Shown in pieces: positions 1 to 5,010 of a stretch of 7,521 nucleotides of DNA. The notes under the pieces were generated by a model. It was not told the DNA's origin and searched no databases. It saw nothing but the letters and a program-made list of their open reading frames with translations. Both the position numbers and the translations under genes were made by a program. The stretch lies in the NCBI GenBank assembly GCA_028704195.1, contig JAQVLL010000086.1:1-7521 (forward strand), given 5' to 3'. This DNA comes from Smithellaceae bacterium (GTDB lineage: Bacteria; Desulfobacterota; Syntrophia; Syntrophales; Smithellaceae). Within the stretch, counting starts at the first letter, position 1. The number at the start of each line of letters is the position of its first letter.

Positions 1-2
1 TG

Positions 3-41
3 AGTTCTAAATCTATTTACGGCTGTTTCTTATTTAGAACT
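3..41. repeat. 10-bp perfect inverted repeat at left window edge
   Basis: AGTTCTAAAT (3-12) and its exact reverse complement ATTTAGAACT (32-41) are separated by 19 bases. The arms are AT-rich and no T-run follows directly, so it is not a typical intrinsic terminator. It could be an operator, or the end of a transcription unit to the left of the window. Function unknown. Confidence 0.4.
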
Positions 42-59
42 AGATTCGTGGCATTTGTC

Positions 60-88
60 TTGCATTATTTAACAGGTTTATTTATATT
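60..88 (+). promoter_or_regulatory. Candidate sigma-70 promoter upstream of the MshEN-like gene
   Basis: A -35-like TTGCAT (60-65), a 17-base spacer and TATATT (83-88; 5 of 6 to consensus) face the gene starting at 309. The -35 is weak (3 of 6) and the region is AT-rich, so chance matches are likely. If used, the 5' leader would be about 210 bases. The remainder of 1-308 holds two inverted repeats and no credible gene. Confidence 0.3.
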
Positions 89-217
89 CTTTATAAGGTG
101 AAGGTGGATATTTCTATCGGACGCAGTTTTTGATGGTTATGATATCTGTATCGAGGTTTTGCATGTTTCATCCTGTTCACCGGTCAAATGCTGAACAATG
201 GATACACGACACGGGTT

Positions 218-244
218 ATGAATTCGGCAAACCCTAGAATTCAT
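218..244. repeat. 8-bp inverted repeat in leader region
   Basis: ATGAATTC (218-225) and GAATTCAT (237-244) are perfect reverse complements around an 11-base loop, 64 bases before the start codon at 309. An alternative pairing of GGGTT (213-217) with AACCC (230-234) is mutually exclusive with it. It may be an operator or leader structure; no function can be shown. Confidence 0.3.
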
Positions 245-308
245 CTGAACGGGAATCAAAATTCGTCAGAGAAATAACTGTCAGTAATCATCCCACGGAG
301 TCAAGTGT

Positions 309-1355
309 GTGAATCCTATGTTTCGTATTCCAGATAATAAAAAAAACATCCCCGTAAAAAATTCAAGCAAAACCACGGAAAGAAAAAACCGTGAACCGGC
401 CTCTCAAAAGCCCAGTGTCCATATCAATAAGGCATTAAACACCCTGAATGACGCGGCAAAGAAACTCGAATCCAGAATGAAACAGGCTGAGTTTTCATCT
501 GAGAAAGATGGCGAACCTGTCGTTGCGAAAAGAAATATCACAATAAACGATTTAAGCGAAGCCATGGAAAGGCAAAAACGAGAACCAGACAAAACACCGG
601 AACAAATCCTTCGTGAAATGGGTCTCATACAGGCCAATTCCTATATGAATATCAGCAGAGCATTGACCAGTCTCAATGCCGTAACAAAGAAGCTTGAATC
701 CAAAATTCAGGAGGCGGAGTCCTCGTCCAATAAAATCGGTCAGATTCTCGTGTCGAAAGGTATCATATCGGAATCTGATTTGAAATTAGCCATGGACCGA
801 AAAAAACGAGAACCCGCTAAATATCTTGGGCAAATACTCTGCGAAATGGGCCTTCCCCAGTCCAAAATCATGAAAGGTCTTTACTACAGCAACAAGAGAA
901 AAAAACTGGGAGAAATTTTCATTGAACTGGATATCATAACACGGGAGCAGTTAAGCGACATTCTTGATCAGCAGAAGCAGCAAAAATACTTCGGCATTCA
1001 CAAAAATCTGGGTACCCTGCTGGCCAGAAGCAAGATGATAAGCGAGAAAGATTATGTTCATGCTCTGTCTGCTCACTTCAGCATGCCCATTGTTTCTTTA
1101 AAAGGTTACACTGTATCCCGCACCCTACAAAAAGCCATAGGGGAACAATACGGCTTAAAAAATCGGATTGTCGTTTTAAACAACAGCGCCAGGAAATTGA
1201 CCGTAGCGCTCGCGGACCCCCATTTACCCATCTTTGAATATCTTGAAAAAGCCATATCCAAAGAAAAACATATCATCTTTTGCATCGCAAAATCCTCGGA
1301 AATAGAAAAATGCCTCGACACCGTCTATGATTATTACAGATACGTGCGTTATTGA
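309..1355 (+). CDS. Stand-alone MshEN/GspE_N-type domain protein with internal duplication, no ATPase
   Basis: Starts at GTG 309, with GGAG at 297-300 eight bases upstream; an in-frame ATG lies at 318. The 348-residue product has no signal peptide or membrane segment and should be cytoplasmic. Residues 1-37 are basic and low-complexity. Residues 38-108 and 113-184 are two copies of one unit at a 76-residue offset (37 of 71 aligned residues identical by my count), each ending in a KREPxK...QIL.EMGL motif. Residues 199-348 resemble the N-terminal domain of GspE/PilB/MshE ATPases (PF05157): KLGEIF..LDIITREQL at 199, a second NLGTLL...MISEKDY unit at 233, then the LTVALADP strand at 297-304. Walker A/B motifs are absent and the protein stops where the ATPase would begin. 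In MshE this domain binds cyclic di-GMP; here the leading Arg of each motif is Lys or Asn, and Gly is replaced in the first, so binding is uncertain. No pilus or secretion genes adjoin it. Confidence 0.8.
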   Translation: MNPMFRIPDNKKNIPVKNSSKTTERKNREPASQKPSVHINKALNTLNDAAKKLESRMKQAEFSSEKDGEPVVAKRNITINDLSEAMERQKREPDKTPEQILREMGLIQANSYMNISRALTSLNAVTKKLESKIQEAESSSNKIGQILVSKGIISESDLKLAMDRKKREPAKYLGQILCEMGLPQSKIMKGLYYSNKRKKLGEIFIELDIITREQLSDILDQQKQQKYFGIHKNLGTLLARSKMISEKDYVHALSAHFSMPIVSLKGYTVSRTLQKAIGEQYGLKNRIVVLNNSARKLTVALADPHLPIFEYLEKAISKEKHIIFCIAKSSEIEKCLDTVYDYYRYVRY

Positions 1356-1446
1356 AGTTGCAGCTTTAAAACGTTGTCTGTCAATTCTTTCTTTATCCTT
1401 GCGGCGGCAGTTTAACATGCAGACACTGTTGTACATTTCGGGGCAC

Positions 1447-1485
1447 GACAATTGTTTTGACAATTAAGATCCTTCCCTTTATGCT
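1447..1485 (+). promoter_or_regulatory. Sigma-70 promoter with direct repeats for the nuclease gene
   Basis: TTGACA (1457-1462, full consensus), a 17-base spacer and TATGCT (1480-1485, 4 of 6) predict a transcript start near 1492, 24 bases before ATG 1516. GACAATT occurs at 1447-1453 and again at 1459-1465, exactly 12 bases apart, the second copy overlapping the -35 box. The upstream copy also forms the palindrome ACAATTGT (1448-1455). These repeats could be activator or repressor half-sites. Confidence 0.55.
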
Positions 1486-1515
1486 CAATGAAAAGACATG
1501 AGGAGAATTACCAAT

Positions 1516-2091
1516 ATGACGAGATCAAAAGGATTTCTCATTCAATTTTTCTTCTTCGTACCTGCCTTCATTATCCTCGTGGCCTGTACAGAATCACCTG
1601 TTTATGCCAAAGCTTCCCGCACGGTGAAAGGAACCGTCACCCGGGTGTATGACGGTGACACAATTCAAATAACAACACTGAATCAAACCATCCTCAGGGT
1701 CAGGCTCTATGGCATTGATGCACCTGAAACACCAAAGACCGATTACCAGACAGGTCAGTGGAATATGCCCGGACAATCCCATGGAAAAGAATCGGCCGAA
1801 GCCCTGAAAAATAAAATCCTCGATCATAAGGTGAAACTGGACATTATTGACGTTGACCGGTACAGACGCATGGTTGGAATTATCCGGCTGGAAAACAGAA
1901 ATATAAATCTGGAAATGCTCATGGAAGGATACGCGGATTGTTATATCAAATACCTTCGACATCCCTACCGGAAACCATTTCTTGATGCCTGCAGGAAAGC
2001 AAAATCAGCAAAAAGAGGAATATGGTCGCTGCCGGAATACGAGCGGCCACAGGAATTCCGCAGGCGTTTCAGAAAACAGGGCATGGATTAG
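1516..2091 (+). CDS. Thermonuclease-family (SNase-like) protein, probable lipoprotein
   Basis: Predicted Ca2+-dependent nuclease of the staphylococcal nuclease fold, exported from the cytoplasm. ATG 1516 is preferred because AGGAG (1501-1505) lies ten bases upstream; the in-frame ATG at 1498 has no ribosome site and would sit only about six bases after the predicted transcript start. The 191-residue product opens with a basic N-terminus, a Phe/Ile-rich helix and the lipobox LVAC, giving lipidated Cys24. Residue +2 is Thr, so outer-membrane sorting is expected by the E. coli rule. The SNase domain spans roughly residues 36-180. Counterparts of the S. aureus catalytic and Ca2+ residues are present: Asp48 in YDGDT, Arg63, Asp68 and Glu71 in RLYGIDAPE, and Arg118 in RYRRMVG. 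The GIWSLPEYERP ending is typical of the family. Cleavage by signal peptidase I after AKA is a less likely alternative. Probably its own transcription unit; role may be nucleic acid scavenging or biofilm DNA turnover. Confidence 0.88.
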   Translation: MTRSKGFLIQFFFFVPAFIILVACTESPVYAKASRTVKGTVTRVYDGDTIQITTLNQTILRVRLYGIDAPETPKTDYQTGQWNMPGQSHGKESAEALKNKILDHKVKLDIIDVDRYRRMVGIIRLENRNINLEMLMEGYADCYIKYLRHPYRKPFLDACRKAKSAKRGIWSLPEYERPQEFRRRFRKQGMD

Positions 2092-2148
2092 TTTGACTGC
2101 AACGTCAAGGATGTGATAAAAAAGTCATTCATCGTAATGATTCTGTCC

Positions 2149-2164
2149 TGGAACGGGCAAGGCA
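2149..2164 (+). promoter_or_regulatory. Candidate sigma-54 promoter before the GlsB-like gene
   Basis: TGGAACG-N4-AGGCA keeps the essential GG and GC doublets of the sigma-54 consensus TGGCACG-N4-TTGCA at the correct 12-base offset, matching 9 of 12 defined positions. Transcription would begin near 2175, leaving a leader of about 33 bases to ATG 2208. No activator gene is seen nearby. A weak sigma-70 match (TTGACT 2093-2098, 18 bases, TAAAAA 2117-2122) is an alternative. Confidence 0.35.
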
Positions 2165-2207
2165 TAAATTTAGATTAACCTTTAAAATGACGTAAAGGAG
2201 ATTGATC

Positions 2208-2456
2208 ATGGGAATCTTATCATGGATCGTGATGGGACTTATCGTGGGCGTTCTTGCAAAATTAATCATGCCGGGCAAGGATCCGGGAGGAATCATCATT
2301 ACCATCCTGATCGGCATAGCCGGTGGTTTTCTGGGCGGTTTTATCGGGTCCTTTCTGGGAATCGGGACCGTAACCGGATTCAACCTGGTAAGCATACTGC
2401 TTGCCATCGGAGGAGCTCTTCTTCTGTTGATTGTGTATCGCCTGTTAAAAAGATAG
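2208..2456 (+). CDS. GlsB/YeaQ/YmgE family small membrane protein (transglycosylase-associated family)
   Basis: ATG 2208 follows AAAGGAG (2194-2200) at seven bases; a TTG at 2202 is in frame but lies too close to that site. The 82-residue protein is almost entirely hydrophobic, with three predicted membrane helices (about residues 3-21, 26-50 and 58-78), the family motif MPGKDPGG at 21-28 and a Gly-rich helix IGIAGGFLGGFIG at 35-47. It ends in RLLKR, a likely cytoplasmic anchor. Length and pattern fit Pfam Transgly_assoc (PF04226), whose members are often stress-induced in the envelope; the biochemical role is not established and the family name does not imply transglycosylase activity. It is followed at 160 bases by another tiny membrane protein, possibly co-transcribed. 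Confidence 0.9.
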   Translation: MGILSWIVMGLIVGVLAKLIMPGKDPGGIIITILIGIAGGFLGGFIGSFLGIGTVTGFNLVSILLAIGGALLLLIVYRLLKR

Positions 2457-2568
2457 TGTTTCCCTGCTGACAGACAACCATCCAACGGTGGAACTGTCCG
2501 ACGAAAAAGAAAATGGGACTCAAAACAAGGGAGTGCTTTCAGGTGGAGTCATTGAAGTTCATGAATGA
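2449..2568 (+). pseudogene. Possible remnant of a small hydrophilic coding region
   Basis: One frame is open from just after a TAA at 2446-2448 to TGA 2566-2568. It reads like a real polar protein tail (TDNHPTVELSDEKENG, later GVLSGGVIEVHE) rather than random sequence. It has no ATG; the only usual start is GTG 2488 without a ribosome site, and its beginning overlaps the end of the GlsB-like gene in another frame. I read it tentatively as the 3' end of a decayed gene. It could equally be chance. Confidence 0.2.
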
Positions 2569-2616
2569 CAGCCGGTGAAATATACAGCCTCTTTAAGAAT
2601 TCCATGGAGGTGGATC

Positions 2617-2859
2617 ATGACAACAAATGAAATCAAGGACTTTCTTCTTCTTTGTGTCATCATCAACTATGTTTTCCTCTGCATCTGGGCAGGTGTCTTT
2701 ATGCTGGCCCATGACTGGATGTACCGTTTGCACAGCCACTGGTTCAAAATTTCGGTCGAGACGTTCGATGCCATTCACTACGCGGGTCTGGCTATTTATA
2801 AAATCATTGTCATCGTGTTTAACCTTGGGCCTCTCATTGCACTCTGGATTGTTTTCTAG
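2617..2859 (+). CDS. DUF6868-like small inner-membrane protein
   Basis: ATG 2617 follows GGAGG (2606-2610) at six bases, a strong ribosome site; an in-frame GTG at 2575 lacks one. The 80-residue product has two predicted membrane helices, about residues 8-31 and 56-79, joined by a conserved-looking polar stretch. The signatures are MLAHDWMYRLHSHWFKIS (29-46), FDAIHYAGLAIYKI (50-63) and FNLGP (68-72). From memory these match the family now called DUF6868, found in Gammaproteobacteria and Desulfobacterota, of unknown function. It sits 160 bases downstream of the GlsB-like gene in the same direction, with no clear terminator between. Assignment is by motif recall, not a database search. Confidence 0.78.
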   Translation: MTTNEIKDFLLLCVIINYVFLCIWAGVFMLAHDWMYRLHSHWFKISVETFDAIHYAGLAIYKIIVIVFNLGPLIALWIVF

Positions 2860-2862
2860 GGG

Positions 2863-3138
2863 ATGATCACGCCATTTTAAACAGGTCGGCGACAGGCACA
2901 GGATACCATCAACCGTTTCTACTTCACCGATGTTCCCGATTCGTATGCCGCAGCATTTGGCGACGAGTCTGCCATGGGAGTGATCGCCGTGGTGGCTTAT
3001 CCGGAAAAGCGCCGGTTCTGGCTGCGCAAGAACCGTATTTTCCCTCCACCATGGAAGAAGGACCATTCAGAATCCGAAGGCAAATTCGAATCCAGAAGTA
3101 AAGCGGCGGCGCCGTCAGCTCAATACGAAGCCATATAG
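2863..3138 (+). pseudogene. Unrecognised coding remnant with in-frame stop near its start
   Basis: From 2881 to TAG 3136-3138 one frame is open for 85 codons and reads like a genuine protein: DTINRFYFTDVPDSYAAAF, then MGVIAVVAYPEKRRFWLRKN and PPPWKKD, with a charged Ser-rich tail. There is no ATG, GTG or TTG before ATG 2974, which would give only 54 residues and has no good ribosome site. ATG 2863 is in the same frame but meets TAA at 2878-2880 after five codons. The simplest reading is a gene inactivated by a nonsense mutation or 5' loss. A short functional gene from 2974, or a sequence error at the TAA, are alternatives. I do not recognise the family. It ends 25 bases before the hairpin terminator, as a real 3' end would. 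Confidence 0.35.
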
Positions 3139-3163
3139 ACGTTAATGAAAAGGATACAGGCTC

Positions 3164-3198
3164 AAACTCAGGCAGGGCCGCAACCCCTGCCTCAGTTT
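3164..3198. terminator. Bidirectional hairpin terminator between convergent genes
   Basis: AAACTCAGGCAGGG (3164-3177) pairs with CCCTGCCTCAGTTT (3185-3198) over 14 positions with a single C-C mismatch, around a 7-base loop. The AAA and TTT flanks give short U-runs in both directions. It lies between the plus-strand remnant ending at 3138 and the minus-strand gene ending at 3234. A second hairpin, CCTGCC (3186-3191) with GGCAGG (3215-3220), precedes six Ts (3221-3226) on the plus strand and competes for the same right arm. Confidence 0.65.
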
Positions 3199-3233
3199 CC
3201 CGATTACATCTTATGGCAGGTTTTTTATCATCT

Positions 3234-4286
3234 CTAAATCGGGCCCTGACTTGTTTTCCCGGCCGTGATCTTTGGAACAATCTTCCTCAATTCCCGGAAT
3301 ATGGATTCTTCCTCATCCGCACATTCTCTGAGGATAGCAGCATAGGAGGCAAACCCTTCTCCCTTCCGTGATCTTCCCTTGCAGTAACGGGCGGCCTGGA
3401 CGCCAAAACTACGCCATTTGTCACCAGTCGCGGTCATTTGTCCAGAAAGGCGCAAGAGCCTCTCGTCGTTCAGGATTTCGGCGGAATCCTCCAGAAAAGC
3501 CGCAAACATATACCTGAAACCCGCACCCCCCGTTCCGATTTCCTCCTGCATCATGATAACATTGCCCAGATTGCGTCGGCTGCTGCGTTCTCCGAGAGTG
3601 GACGGCCACTTTTCCATCCTGTTGGCGATGTATCGGATGCCCTTTGCTCCGACAAACGGAAAAAGGGGCTGGAGCATCGTGCTGCAGACATCGCGGATTC
3701 CCGCGGAACATGCATAGGCAAGCCTCAGATGATCGGGAACTTTCCGGATGACAACCATTCTGCCCCTTGGGGCCATTGATCCTTTTGAAAACCTGGCTTT
3801 CTGAAGATCCTTTGCCGGGCAAACCGCAATTTCATTTGTAAGAAAATCAGAAACAAGGTAATCGTTCCCCTTCTTTCCGGTCACCACGAGGTTGTGAAGA
3901 TTCAGATGAATTCTGAAGACTTCCTGGATAAAGGGAAGCCAGTACACTCCCACCTGGAGGCCAACGGGAATGCCTTTTTCAATTTCAGTATCCAGCGCCT
4001 GCATGGCCTTGTTCTGGTCGGAGAAGTAGCGGATTTGAGCCTGCACTCCCAACCGCTCCAGGGATTTTTTCATGATGCTTCCGGCCGGAGAACGAAAAGA
4101 CGTCAGCGGAAGCCCCATAAACTTGAGCATCGGGACATGCACAAAATTTAATCCCGAGCCGGTTCCAAAGACCAGGGGCTCTGTAACGTTCATACCGTTT
4201 GGGCCGTGATGATTGATTAGCCCGGCCGTTACACAGGTTTCGCAATGCGCCCCGACACGGTGCCTGTATCCGGTGTCAATATCCAT
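3234..4286 (-). CDS. BtrH-like protein (BtrH_N plus DUF4872), putative acyltransferase or peptidase-fold enzyme
   Basis: ATG at 4286 has AAGGA (4299-4295) eight bases upstream, inside the preceding gene, with which it overlaps by 11 bases; translational coupling is likely. The 350-residue product has no signal peptide. Residues 12-28 (GAHCETCVTAGLINHHG) match the start of the BtrH N-terminal domain (PF14399), which belongs to a papain-like fold group. Cys15, His131 (in LNLHNLVVTG) and Asp147 (in YLVSDF) fall in the order expected for a Cys-His-Asp triad. Residues of about 180-345, with GTGGAGFRYMFAAFLEDSAE and a GDKWRSFGVQAARY helix, fit the DUF4872 partner domain. BtrH itself transfers an amino-acyl side chain from a carrier protein to the aminoglycoside ribostamycin. 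No carrier-protein, NRPS/PKS or sugar gene is near here, so an acyl-transfer role is inference and the substrate is unknown. The gene appears intact. Confidence 0.8.
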   Translation of the reverse strand: MDIDTGYRHRVGAHCETCVTAGLINHHGPNGMNVTEPLVFGTGSGLNFVHVPMLKFMGLPLTSFRSPAGSIMKKSLERLGVQAQIRYFSDQNKAMQALDTEIEKGIPVGLQVGVYWLPFIQEVFRIHLNLHNLVVTGKKGNDYLVSDFLTNEIAVCPAKDLQKARFSKGSMAPRGRMVVIRKVPDHLRLAYACSAGIRDVCSTMLQPLFPFVGAKGIRYIANRMEKWPSTLGERSSRRNLGNVIMMQEEIGTGGAGFRYMFAAFLEDSAEILNDERLLRLSGQMTATGDKWRSFGVQAARYCKGRSRKGEGFASYAAILRECADEEESIFRELRKIVPKITAGKTSQGPI

Positions 4287-4719
4287 TTTCGTTATCCTTC
4301 ATTCCAAGTAAGAGATATTTTCTGTCCAGCCTGGGGTTGATGAACTCCTCCAGTGTTACCCCGAAGAAATCAGCGTACCTCTGAAGGACATCGGTTTTGA
4401 GCTTCCCGAACACCGATGGCTTGAGATGTCTTTTGATCCGCCAGCCGGCGATCCCGACGTACTGAGACAGGAGTCCACGATCCATAATATGAAGAGCCAT
4501 AAAAAAGGCCAGCGGGCTTTCCTTGCCCGACCTGACCCTTTCAGCTGCGGCTTCTACCTCATCGTTAATGTGGTGCTGCATCATTTTCACGGACAGTGTT
4601 CCCAGGCTGTTACCCACGGACTCGACTATCTGATACTTTCCCTCATCATCCAAAGCAAATGTGAGGCGCGGGCCGAGCAAATGGGTTTTGGGATCCTGTT
4701 CAACATCTTTGATTTTCAA
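4276..4719 (-). CDS. Putative helix-turn-helix protein upstream of the BtrH-like gene
   Basis: Starts at TTG 4719, supported by a perfect AAGGAGG (4731-4725) five bases upstream; no nearby in-frame ATG competes. The 147-residue soluble protein is not a family I recognise. Residues 1-65 are mixed, with a predicted helix QHHINDEVEAAAERVRSG (48-65). Residues 70-127 resemble a lambda-repressor/XRE-type domain: LLSQYVGIAGWRIKRHL (83-99) as the helix-turn-helix, then KLKTDVLQRYADFFGVTLEEF (two overlapping helices, 106-126), the usual closing helices of such domains. The tail is RLDRKYLLLGMKDNENGY. It overlaps the next gene by 11 bases, so the two are one operon. A regulator role is inferred from the fold and from the dyad in the operon's own promoter; a partner protein of the BtrH-like enzyme is the alternative. 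Confidence 0.68.
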   Translation of the reverse strand: MKIKDVEQDPKTHLLGPRLTFALDDEGKYQIVESVGNSLGTLSVKMMQHHINDEVEAAAERVRSGKESPLAFFMALHIMDRGLLSQYVGIAGWRIKRHLKPSVFGKLKTDVLQRYADFFGVTLEEFINPRLDRKYLLLGMKDNENGY

Positions 4720-4752
4720 ATGTTCCTCCTTGTTGAGGCATCATCTCAAGGT

Positions 4753-4786
4753 TTCCGAACGGTTTTTTTATACGCCCCTTTCGGAA
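4753..4786. repeat. 7-bp inverted repeat in the leader of the HTH-BtrH operon
   Basis: TTCCGAA (4753-4759) and TTCGGAA (4780-4786) are perfect reverse complements with a 20-base loop, inside the roughly 100-base minus-strand leader between the predicted transcript start near 4818 and TTG 4719. The loop codes a run of As in the minus-strand RNA. It may be a second regulator half-site pair or a leader stem. Weak evidence. Confidence 0.3.
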
Positions 4787-4824
4787 CAGATTATGGGTTG
4801 AAAAATGTCTTCTTCGTTTGGCGA

Positions 4825-4853
4825 ACTATAAGAAACATGCTCCTGCATGTCAA
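4825..4853 (-). promoter_or_regulatory. Strong sigma-70 promoter of the HTH-BtrH operon
   Basis: On the minus strand TTGACA (4853-4848, full consensus) is followed by a 17-base spacer and TATAGT (4830-4825, 5 of 6). The transcript would start near 4818 and reach the TTG start at 4719 after about 100 bases. This is the best promoter match in the window, and its spacer and -35 carry the dyad listed separately. Confidence 0.65.
4835..4850. promoter_or_regulatory. Dyad operator candidate ACATGC-N4-GCATGT
   Basis: A perfect 6+6 inverted repeat around TCCT overlaps the last three bases of the -35 box and lies within the spacer of the minus-strand promoter. A protein bound there would block RNA polymerase, the layout expected of an autorepressor site. 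The helix-turn-helix protein encoded by the first gene of this operon is the obvious candidate ligand. That link is inference. Confidence 0.5.
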
Positions 4854-4948
4854 GGCGATCTTGAACCATAAATTTGGAGAACATTCCTGAACATATCGGG
4901 TGAACACAACAGCGGCCTTTAAAAAACTTTCGGCTTTCCTGATCGGAC

Positions 4949-4977
4949 TTGTGCTGAAGGCTGATATAGTTTAGTAT
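4949..4977 (+). promoter_or_regulatory. Candidate promoter of the GNAT gene
   Basis: TGATATAGT (4962-4970) is an extended -10 (TG-N-TATAGT, 5 of 6) with no good -35. An overlapping alternative is TTGTGC (4949-4954), 17 bases, TAGTAT (4972-4977). Either gives a leader of about 25-35 bases to ATG 5011 and leaves the in-frame GTG 4990 very close to the transcript start. Apart from these sites and the minus-strand promoter elements, 4720-5010 holds no gene that I can support. Confidence 0.35.
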
Positions 4978-5010
4978 TGCCTCCAGACGGTGAGCAACGG
5001 GAGACAGACA

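Noticed and set aside
133..237. 34-codon open frame from ATG 133 to TAG 235-237
   Set aside because: No ribosome binding site, short, no recognisable features; most likely chance in the leader region.
1498..1515. Upstream ATG start for the nuclease
   Set aside because: No ribosome site and about six bases from the predicted transcript start; ATG 1516 has AGGAG at ten bases.
2593..3066. Minus-strand open frame of 157 codons opposite the DUF6868 gene
   Set aside because: Shadow of the plus-strand coding frames; no ribosome site and no family resemblance.
2924..3280. Minus-strand open frame running through the terminator into the BtrH-like 3' end
   Set aside because: Overlaps the hairpin and the end of a well-supported gene in another frame; composition is frame-shadow-like (Arg/Pro-rich).
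3421..3822. Several open frames on both strands within 3418-4245
   Set aside because: All lie inside the BtrH-like gene in alternative frames; none has a ribosome site or a recognisable domain.
4426..4890. Plus-strand open frame of 154 codons opposite the HTH gene and its promoter
   Set aside because: Covers the HTH gene antisense plus the operon promoter; the minus-strand gene has the stronger start signals and fold.
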